Translations under genes and position numbers: made by a program
Assembly (NCBI GenBank): GCA_016839845.1
Contig: JAEOTL010000470.1
Span: 1 to 5,163 of the forward strand
Source: Promethearchaeota archaeon
GTDB taxonomy: Archaea; Asgardarchaeota; Lokiarchaeia; Sigynarchaeales; SOKP01
Length of the DNA stretch: 5,163 nucleotides
Direction: 5' to 3'
Part shown: positions 1 to 5,163 of the stretch, in pieces
How the letters are laid out: each line of letters opens with the position of its first letter
How positions within the stretch are numbered: position 1 is the stretch's first letter
Notes under the pieces: generated by a model
Told to the model about the DNA's origin: nothing
The model's input: only the letters and a program-made list of their open reading frames with translations
The model's database searches: none

Positions 1-1
1 A

Positions 2-397
2 AAATTATGCAATCACTGTGAGAATCCTCCCTGTGTGGAATCTTGCCCGACTGATGCCCTCAAAAAACGGGATGATGGAATTGTTATTTTAGATCAGGAA
101 ACTTGTACGCTATGCAAAGCTTGCTTGGACGCATGCCCGTATGGTATAATCATCTTGAATGAAGAAGAAAATATCGCTGAAAAATGTAATCTATGTTCCC
201 ATCGGATTGATCAAGGTCTTGAACCCTTTTGTGTGATCTGTTGTGAAGGTCAAGCTTTATATTTTGGAGATTTAAATGATCCCGAAAGTAAAATATCAAA
301 AAAGATATCTGAAAGAAAAGTCTTTACACTGAAACCTGAAGAAAAGACAAACCCACAAGTCTATTATGTCCCTCCTCGCCCTAAGAGGAGACTCTAA
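2..397 (+). CDS. 4Fe-4S polyferredoxin subunit, DmsB/PsrB/NrfC type (5'-truncated)
   Basis: This is the C-terminal 131 residues of an electron-transfer subunit that normally carries four [4Fe-4S] clusters and wires a molybdo- or tungsto-enzyme, hydrogenase or similar oxidoreductase to its partner. Seen: a C-x2-C-x4-C-x3-C-P motif (Cys codons at 8, 17, 32, 44), a C-x2-C-x2-C-x3-C-P motif (104, 113, 122, 134), and a third pair of half-motifs, C-x2-C (185, 194) and C-x3-C (230, 242), followed by the family-typical FGDLNDPES. The tail LKPEEKTNPQVYYVPP matches the usual end of DmsB-like proteins. The family is usually about 180-240 residues, so the first cluster motif lies left of the window. The GTG at 35 is not the start, because conserved cysteines lie in frame before it. 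Oddities: CVICC adds an extra Cys at 239, and the residue after the last ligand is Glu rather than Pro. The partner enzyme is not visible, so the substrate cannot be named. Confidence 0.88.
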   Translation, partial: KLCNHCENPPCVESCPTDALKKRDDGIVILDQETCTLCKACLDACPYGIIILNEEENIAEKCNLCSHRIDQGLEPFCVICCEGQALYFGDLNDPESKISKKISERKVFTLKPEEKTNPQVYYVPPRPKRRL

Positions 398-404
398 TTC
401 AAAA

Positions 405-414
405 TTTTTTTTTT
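405..414 (+). terminator. T10 tract, archaeal-type terminator of the Fe-S gene
   Basis: An uninterrupted run of ten T begins eight bases after the TAA stop of the Fe-S gene, with no evident hairpin before it. Archaeal RNA polymerase commonly terminates at such T-rich tracts. The run lies in the 19-base convergent gap and would act only on rightward transcripts. The minus-strand TPR gene sees A-residues here. Confidence 0.6.
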
Positions 415-416
415 CT

Positions 417-2243
417 TTAATCAATAAAAATTTCTGTAATCAAATTTTCCAAGAAGGGAGCATCTTTTATTTCGACAACTTGATTTGTTTGAGAAAATGT
501 GTTTAATGTCTGCCAAATTTCAGTATTTTCTTTAATACTCTCAGTAAATAGATCGAGTTTCTTTAATGCAAAATATGTCTCACCCTTGTATAAATAACAA
601 ATAAGGAATTCACCAACCGACTGCATTAAGATCATATCTTCACCAAATTTAGCTCTATCAAGGCCTTTAGAGAAAAATTCATCACTAAAAGAATTAAAGG
701 CAGTTAAAAAACTACCAAATATTTCTTCCTCAAATTTCCACTTGGATTCAAAGTGATAAGAGAAGATCATAACACCACCCTCAGCTATAATTAATAGCAT
801 CATAGGTTCCTCAGAAATACCCTCAGGACCTTCTAATGAGCGTTTTATTTTTAAATATTCTATTGTTTCATCCATCGATGCTAATTTTAATCTTTCTGAG
901 ACGGGAGTAGTAGTTTTACGAAGATCTTCCCAAATATCCAGTTGACCTATCAATTTATCATGCTCTCTTGATATCGAGAGTGCCAATTTTTGGAGTCCGT
1001 GTTTATCAGCTATGCTCTGTGCTTCTTTGAGATATCTTCTTGCGTCGATAGTATTCAATTGTATTAGAGCCAACTTGCCTTGTAAAAGCTTTGCTGAAGT
1101 CAAAGTTGTATAGGAATGCTGTTTTTCAGCAATATCCAACAATTGAATAACGAGGGATTCCAATTCTCCCAGAATTTCGGAAGAGTCTGTAATTTGTAGT
1201 TCTAATAAAAGAATATGGCAAAGATCGATAAGAATAGAAGCGGCGATATTTAGATCCCAACCAGGTCCGAATCCATTCCCCATAAATTGTCTCAATATTT
1301 TCTCTGCTTCTGCTAGGTTTTGGATTCGACCAGTCGCTTTTAAAATCCGCGCTTCTGATAATTTCCATGCCCATTCAGCTCCTGGTTTGCCTTTATTATA
1401 ATCTTTAAATAGTTCTAAATATTTCTTGGCCTCATCAAGAGAATTTTTATCAATATATACCTTAATAAGAGATGTATAGACTACATTAGTATAAATTGCA
1501 ATGTCGATTTTACTACTCATTTCCAAGGCTTCTTCTAAAGTCTCAATGGCAAGATCGAATTTTCCCTGGGATAGGTAATTATCTCCCAAATCCCATAGAG
1601 CATATATTTTAGCAACTCTTGTTGAGAGATCTTCGCTTTCTAGAAGGGGAAGACTTTGTAATAGATAATCTTGAGATTTCTTTAATTCACCTTTCACATA
1701 ATAAATCTTCCCAAGTTCCATTAAAACAGTGGGCAACATGGAAGCTAAGCGTCTATCTTTTTTACAGGCATCTAGTGACGTTATACAGTATTCAAGAGCA
1801 AGATCAATATCACCAATATTCCTGTAGATACAAGCTTTTTGGAAATCTATATTCGATGACCTAAACTCAATATCCTCTTTTGGCTCTTGAGATGCATCAT
1901 TGAGTAGATTTTCACTTTCTTCGATAAGCTTCCATAACTCTGGATAGTTAAGATCCCCCAATACCCACTTTATGTAAAATTTAAGACTTAACGCATCTAT
2001 CTGTGATAGAGGTATATTGTTTGTTTTTGCTTTCTCATAAAGCTCATTTACAATTCTCATCGCATCACCAAATGATCCCATAGACAAATAAGTTCTCGCT
2101 TTAACTCCCTCACAAACGAGGTTATCTTTGATAGAAAGGTCTCGATTATTTTGAAGTTCTTCAATTTTTTGAAGAAGTTCTTCTTTCTTTTCCTTGAAGG
2201 ATTCTTCTAGATCGAGCAATTCTTCCATTATTGATAGGGGCAT
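417..2243 (-). CDS. TPR protein with N-terminal coiled coil and C-terminal longin-like domain
   Basis: A 608-residue soluble protein with no signal peptide or membrane segment seen. Residues 6-35 are a Glu/Lys/Leu-rich probable coiled coil. Helical TPR-like repeats follow at about 41-75, 134-167, 170-203, 210-243, 250-283, 291-324 and 376-415. The clearest is 210-243, with the A-L-x-x-L-G-x-x-Y-x-x-x-G-x-x-x-x-A pattern. After a charged linker (about 460-478), residues 479-608 form a different domain. It starts with two hydrophobic strands (482-488 and 491-497), then an amphipathic helix (504-524), further strands (536-552) and a helix (555-582). That order resembles the longin/profilin-like fold, but this is inferred by eye and not from a profile. 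TPRs imply a scaffold or sensor that binds proteins; the partner is unknown. Start: the ATG at 2243 has a weak AAGG 11 bases upstream. Met6 is an alternative with no Shine-Dalgarno sequence. The gene is monocistronic in this view and convergent with the Fe-S gene. Confidence 0.85.
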   Translation of the reverse strand: MPLSIMEELLDLEESFKEKKEELLQKIEELQNNRDLSIKDNLVCEGVKARTYLSMGSFGDAMRIVNELYEKAKTNNIPLSQIDALSLKFYIKWVLGDLNYPELWKLIEESENLLNDASQEPKEDIEFRSSNIDFQKACIYRNIGDIDLALEYCITSLDACKKDRRLASMLPTVLMELGKIYYVKGELKKSQDYLLQSLPLLESEDLSTRVAKIYALWDLGDNYLSQGKFDLAIETLEEALEMSSKIDIAIYTNVVYTSLIKVYIDKNSLDEAKKYLELFKDYNKGKPGAEWAWKLSEARILKATGRIQNLAEAEKILRQFMGNGFGPGWDLNIAASILIDLCHILLLELQITDSSEILGELESLVIQLLDIAEKQHSYTTLTSAKLLQGKLALIQLNTIDARRYLKEAQSIADKHGLQKLALSISREHDKLIGQLDIWEDLRKTTTPVSERLKLASMDETIEYLKIKRSLEGPEGISEEPMMLLIIAEGGVMIFSYHFESKWKFEEEIFGSFLTAFNSFSDEFFSKGLDRAKFGEDMILMQSVGEFLICYLYKGETYFALKKLDLFTESIKENTEIWQTLNTFSQTNQVVEIKDAPFLENLITEIFID

Positions 2244-2346
2244 TTTATTATAAACCTTAATAGATCAGACGAATGAAATATTGGAGTTTCAATTTTGATT
2301 TTACTTTAATCTACAACAAAGTTAATAACAAAAGAAGAAAGAGTGG

Positions 2347-2360
2347 TTTAAAAGACTTTC
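2347..2360 (-). promoter_or_regulatory. Possible BRE/TATA promoter of the TPR gene
   Basis: Read on the minus strand, GAAAG followed by TCTTTTAAACC resembles an archaeal purine-rich BRE plus TATA box. It would place transcription start near 2324 and give a leader of about 80 bases before the ATG at 2243. The region is AT-rich, so chance matches are likely. No other stronger box was seen between 2244 and 2397. Confidence 0.25.
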
Positions 2361-2397
2361 TAATATCCAAAAGAATGGTTTATTCGACTTAATAAAG

Positions 2398-2420
2398 AAA
2401 AAAAAATAGGGAAAAAAAAA
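2398..2420 (-). terminator. Double T9 tract terminator after the thiolase pair
   Basis: On the minus strand two runs of nine T (2420-2412 and 2406-2398) are separated by CCCTA and lie 18 bases past the stop of the 436-residue thiolase. There is no stable stem. Tandem T-tracts are a typical archaeal terminator layout and mark the end of the two-thiolase transcript. They separate it from the TPR gene that follows in the same direction. Confidence 0.65.
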
Positions 2421-2438
2421 TTATAAAAATTGAATAAA

Positions 2439-3749
2439 TTAAACGTCTGTATTTTCAATTATCATAGCGGTTCCTTGTCCACCGCCACAACACATCGTAG
2501 CAAGACCATATTTCTGCTTCCTTTCTTTAAGGATTCTTGCTAAGGTTCCAACTATTCTTGGACCTGTTGCTGCTATAGGGTGTCCTATTGCGATTGCTCC
2601 ACCTTTTATATTAATATCATCCATTCGATCATCTAATCCCATCTCGTGGATCCAGTTTAGGCCTACAATAGCAAATGCCTCATTTATTTCAAAGCAGGCA
2701 ATATCGTCGGTTGTTAATCCTGCATGTTTTAATGCCATCCAAGATGCGGGAACTGGGCCTCTTCCCATAACTGTAGGATCAACTGCTCCGAAACCGTTTG
2801 AAACGATACGAGCTAATGGGTCTAAATCGTATTTTTTCATGGCCTCTTCTGACATTAACATTAATGTCGCCGTTCCTGCATTTGTAGGACACGAATTTCC
2901 TGCGGTTATTAATCCCTGTTCTGTACTGAACGTTTCAACATACTCTTCTTTTGTCATAAGCGGTCTATAGTACCCACCAGCCCAACCGGGAGTGCTTAAT
3001 CCCCTTAAATCTTTGGTTCCCTCGTACGTAGCATTCTTTCTAACTGAAGTGTCATATTCGATTAACATTGGTTCATCCTCATCACCTTCCCTATGCCCCA
3101 TTATAGGGACAATCTCATCCTTAAAAAAACCATCTTCTTGAGCTTTTGCAGCTAATTTATGACTTCGAACTGAAAACCTGTCATTGTCTTCTTTTGAAAA
3201 AACATCAGCGTTCATTTCATGGAGTTTTTGAGCCGTTTGTAACATTGAGTACGAGCAACGGAAATCAACAACATCATCAACAAAAAGTTCATGTCCTGGC
3301 TTCATGGCAGGAGGGATTTCCCTTGTTGTTGGCCTTCTATTCGGGTTTCGGGAAATCGTAGCATTATTTTGCCCGGAAGCAATAATAACGTCAGAATATC
3401 CCAATGCAATATTATTATACCCTAAGGAGGCGCAGGTCATTCCTGAACCGCATTGTCTATCTAACGCAACAGACGATACCTTCGCGGGAAATTTAGATAA
3501 AAACAAGGGATATCTCCCACCAAAAGTCACATATTCAAAATTGAAATGAGTAGCTCCGATATAAAACTCATCTACATCTTCAGGTTTTACTTTGTCTTTT
3601 AATCGATTATCGAACATCTCATTTATCGTTAAGGCAGTCATCTCATCGGGGCGTAAATTTCCAAGGACATCTCTTGGGGGTTCTCTTGGTCGAGATCTTG
3701 AAAAAGGAGTTCTTATATAATCTGTAATGTATACATCTCTTATTGTCAT
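2439..3749 (-). CDS. Thiolase (acetyl-CoA C-acyltransferase family), catalytically complete
   Basis: A 436-residue thiolase that should catalyse reversible thiolytic cleavage of 3-oxoacyl-CoA, or the reverse Claisen condensation, in the cytoplasm. All catalytic elements are present: nucleophile C100 in DRQCGSGMTC, NEAFA at 356-360, H390 in GGAIAIGHPIAATG, and C420 in MCCGGGQG. The last two match the classical thiolase signatures exactly. The middle region (about 167-214) has the usual loop-domain sequence ending FFKDEIVP. It is longer than the common 390-400 residues, mainly through an insert at about 252-277 (STPGWAGGY onward). The usual SDG/NDG after TAGN reads NAG (290-292), which is unusual. 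The ATG at 3749 has AGAGGT 9 bases upstream. It follows a paralogous thiolase by 45 bases, so the two are very probably co-transcribed. Chain-length preference and direction (beta-oxidation or biosynthesis) cannot be read from this window. No DUF35 or HMG-CoA synthase gene, the usual partners of archaeal mevalonate thiolases, is present. Confidence 0.93.
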   Translation of the reverse strand: MTIRDVYITDYIRTPFSRSRPREPPRDVLGNLRPDEMTALTINEMFDNRLKDKVKPEDVDEFYIGATHFNFEYVTFGGRYPLFLSKFPAKVSSVALDRQCGSGMTCASLGYNNIALGYSDVIIASGQNNATISRNPNRRPTTREIPPAMKPGHELFVDDVVDFRCSYSMLQTAQKLHEMNADVFSKEDNDRFSVRSHKLAAKAQEDGFFKDEIVPIMGHREGDEDEPMLIEYDTSVRKNATYEGTKDLRGLSTPGWAGGYYRPLMTKEEYVETFSTEQGLITAGNSCPTNAGTATLMLMSEEAMKKYDLDPLARIVSNGFGAVDPTVMGRGPVPASWMALKHAGLTTDDIACFEINEAFAIVGLNWIHEMGLDDRMDDINIKGGAIAIGHPIAATGPRIVGTLARILKERKQKYGLATMCCGGGQGTAMIIENTDV

Positions 3750-3758
3750 ATTTTTTAT

Positions 3759-3764
3759 ACCTCT
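3759..3764 (-). promoter_or_regulatory. Strong Shine-Dalgarno site of the downstream thiolase
   Basis: Minus-strand AGAGGT lies nine bases before the ATG at 3749, in the 45-base gap between the two thiolases. It supports this start and an internal translation start on a shared mRNA. The gap contains no T-tract that would end the upstream transcript. Confidence 0.6.
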
Positions 3765-3794
3765 GTTTATTATTTTTACCTCATTTTTATTTTA

Positions 3795-5126
3795 CTAATC
3801 TAAATTTTCAATTACTACAGCAGTTCCTTGACCGCCTCCACATGACATCGCGGCGAGCCCGTATTTAGCATTTTTCTCTTTGAGAATTCTGGCTAATGTT
3901 GTCGTAATCCTCAGACCTGTCGCTGATATAGGATTCCCTATTGCTAACGCGCCTCCATGAACATTCATTTTATTTTCCCAGTCAATCCCTAATTTATTAG
4001 CAGCATTAATCGCTACAACACTAAAGGATTCGTTTATTTCCCAGAAATCGATATCTTCTGATTTCAAATTTGCATGCTTTAATGCCATTTGAGCTGCCGG
4101 TACTACTCCTCGTCCTTGTACAGTTGGATCCACTCCAGCATACCCAATCGAAATAATTTTCGACATGGGTTTTAATTTGTATTCATCAAGTGCATTTTTC
4201 GAAGCTAAAAGACAAAGAGAAGCTCCATCACTTAATGGAGAGCTATTTCCTGCTGTAATAATACCTTCTTCTGTCCCAAATTTCGTAACATAGGCATCCT
4301 TAGAAATTACTGGATTTCTATATCCACCTGCCCATCCAGGGGTACTTATGGAAGGCATTTTTGCAATATTTTCTAATGTTACCCCTTTTTTAATAGATTG
4401 ATCTGCTCCAATTTCAATTTCGTTCTCAGGATTACCCCGTTCATGACCCTTAAGAGACATAATTTCCTCTTTGAAATACCCATTTTCTAAAGACTTTTCG
4501 GCTAAGTTATAACTACGAATACTAAATTCATCCATATCATCTTTTGAAATATTATCTGCTTCTTCTTCTGCAAGTTTCTGAGCTGCTTGGTATAATAAAC
4601 GACTTGTTTTCCAATCATATAAGTCATCATTATACCACCTATTCTCTGGATCAAGCATAAATTTGTCAGGAGGTATTCCATACACAGTAACTTTTCCATC
4701 ATAGGTATGTAATGGCACTCGAGTAAATTGGTCAAACCCCACTGATGCCACGACATCAGAATAACCCATTGAAATGTTTGCAAAACCAACATGTAGAGTT
4801 GTCATGCCGGACCCATCTTGTCTGTCAAATACCGTTGCAGGCACATGGAAGGGAAATTTCGCCATAAAAATCGGAATCCTTCCCCCAAATGTCCCATGCT
4901 CATGTTGCAGTAAAGCACTGCCAACCAAAACCTCACTAACATCCTCCCGTTTGAGAGAACTTCCGCTGTTTGGTATTCGGTTATCAAACATATCTATCAA
5001 AACATGAGCAACAAATTCTAGTCCCTGTTTCTTACTAAAAACATCATCATCAGGATCTAGTGGATTTGCACGAGAAAATGGTGTCCTCACATGATCTACT
5101 AAATATACTTCTTTTGATTCTTTCAT
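3795..5126 (-). CDS. Thiolase paralogue with all three catalytic residues replaced
   Basis: A 443-residue protein of the thiolase superfamily, alignable along its whole length with the next gene (VRTPFSRA, MFDNR, FGGR, DRQxGSGMT, STPGWAGGY, TAGNS, VDPTVxGRG, KYGLAxM, CGGGQGTA). The nucleophile Cys is Asp104 (GAT, 4815-4817). The His of the GHP motif is Asn398 (AAT, 3933-3935), and the serine of that signature's usual Gly/Ala is S401. The C-terminal catalytic Cys is Ser428 (TCA, 3843-3845), with the neighbouring position being C429. NEAFA reads NESFS (365-369). It therefore cannot perform standard Cys-dependent thiolysis. The frame is open, other motifs are conserved, and TAGN is followed by the canonical SDGA, so it is not a decayed gene. 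Likely roles are a structural or substrate-shaping partner of the active thiolase, an acyl-CoA binding protein, or an enzyme with altered chemistry; none is proven. The start ATG at 5126 has no clear Shine-Dalgarno sequence. The stop is TAG. Confidence 0.9.
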   Translation of the reverse strand: MKESKEVYLVDHVRTPFSRANPLDPDDDVFSKKQGLEFVAHVLIDMFDNRIPNSGSSLKREDVSEVLVGSALLQHEHGTFGGRIPIFMAKFPFHVPATVFDRQDGSGMTTLHVGFANISMGYSDVVASVGFDQFTRVPLHTYDGKVTVYGIPPDKFMLDPENRWYNDDLYDWKTSRLLYQAAQKLAEEEADNISKDDMDEFSIRSYNLAEKSLENGYFKEEIMSLKGHERGNPENEIEIGADQSIKKGVTLENIAKMPSISTPGWAGGYRNPVISKDAYVTKFGTEEGIITAGNSSPLSDGASLCLLASKNALDEYKLKPMSKIISIGYAGVDPTVQGRGVVPAAQMALKHANLKSEDIDFWEINESFSVVAINAANKLGIDWENKMNVHGGALAIGNPISATGLRITTTLARILKEKNAKYGLAAMSCGGGQGTAVVIENLD

Positions 5127-5149
5127 AGTTCATTTTCTCTATTTTTTTG

Positions 5150-5162
5150 TTTTAAAATATAA
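5150..5162 (-). promoter_or_regulatory. TATA-like box upstream of the thiolase pair
   Basis: The minus strand reads TTATATTTTAAAA, with TTTTAAAA centred about 27 bases before the A of the ATG at 5126. At normal archaeal spacing this puts the transcription start at or next to the start codon. That fits the missing Shine-Dalgarno sequence and suggests a leaderless mRNA. The BRE and anything further upstream are outside the window. The region is AT-rich, and an upstream operon gene cannot be excluded. Confidence 0.4.
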
Positions 5163-5163
5163 G

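Noticed and set aside
35..397. The Fe-S gene starting at the GTG codon at 35
   Set aside because: In-frame codons before it encode C-x2-C-x4-C of a conserved cluster motif, so the coding region continues past the left window edge. The GTG is an internal Val.
1126..1374. Minus-strand 82-codon frame inside the TPR gene, and the plus-strand frame at 1619-1864
   Set aside because: Both overlap the well-supported TPR reading frame, have no recognisable domains or ribosome binding sites, and look like random open frames.
2244..2438. RNA gene, CRISPR repeat or mobile element remnant in the largest non-coding gap
   Set aside because: No tRNA-like fold, regularly spaced repeat or terminal inverted repeat could be seen. 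The stretch is AT-rich and explained by a terminator and a promoter region.
3146..3549. Plus-strand open frames opposite the active thiolase
   Set aside because: They are antisense shadows of a conserved thiolase region, and their translations show no family features.
3776..3784. Mini-frame ATG-AGG-TAA in the inter-thiolase gap
   Set aside because: Two codons plus a stop in an AT-rich spacer is expected by chance, and no upstream ribosome binding site is seen.
4502..5007. Open frames on both strands within the degenerate thiolase
   Set aside because: They overlap the conserved thiolase frame. The minus-strand ones are alternative frames and the plus-strand one is antisense, with no independent support.
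3795..5126. The upstream thiolase as a pseudogene or product of sequencing error
   Set aside because: The 443-codon frame is open, length and all non-catalytic motifs are preserved, and the three replacements fall precisely on catalytic positions. One of them needs two base changes in a codon.
2439..5126. The archaeal acetoacetyl-CoA thiolase/HMG-CoA synthase/DUF35 mevalonate complex
   Set aside because: Both proteins are thiolases with CGGGQG ends and neither shows HMG-CoA synthase features. No DUF35 zinc-ribbon gene lies in the window, and both are longer than typical archaeal mevalonate thiolases.

Overview
This window looks like archaeal DNA, most probably from an Asgard (Promethearchaeota, Lokiarchaeia-like) genome. 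The reasons are its high AT content, intergenic T-tracts of the kind archaea use as terminators, TATA-like boxes at archaeal promoter spacing, a clear GAGGT ribosome binding site, and a TPR protein that ends in what looks like a longin/roadblock-type module, a protein style common in Asgard genomes. The lineage is an inference from these traits, not from a database match.

Layout from left to right. (1) Bases 2-397, plus strand: the 3' part of a DmsB/PsrB/NrfC-type polyferredoxin subunit, cut by the window edge. (2) A 19-base convergent gap with a T10 tract. (3) Bases 417-2243, minus strand: a 608-residue TPR protein with an N-terminal coiled coil and a C-terminal alpha/beta domain. (4) Bases 2244-2438: 195 non-coding bases holding a double T9 terminator for the thiolase pair and a possible promoter for the TPR gene. 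(5) Bases 2439-3749, minus strand: a thiolase with a complete catalytic set. (6) A 45-base gap with a strong Shine-Dalgarno sequence. (7) Bases 3795-5126, minus strand: a second, paralogous thiolase. It is transcribed first, and its TATA-like box sits about 27 bases before the ATG.

The most interesting point is the thiolase pair. The downstream copy keeps the nucleophilic Cys (C100), the GHP His (H390) and the C-terminal Cys (C420). The upstream copy has an intact reading frame and every other family motif, but all three catalytic positions are replaced: Asp104, Asn398 and Ser428. The two share an unusual Trp/Gly-rich insert just before the TAGN motif and end almost identically. A conserved catalytic/non-catalytic pair from one operon resembles the ketosynthase/chain-length-factor arrangement of type II polyketide synthases. 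The working hypothesis is a heteromeric acyl-CoA condensing or cleaving enzyme, or a second subunit with a different chemistry (compare the Cys-less SCP2-thiolase-like retro-aldolases).

The Fe-S subunit and the TPR gene show no clear functional link to the thiolases. The TPR gene has its own upstream region, and the Fe-S gene belongs to a transcription unit entering from the left.
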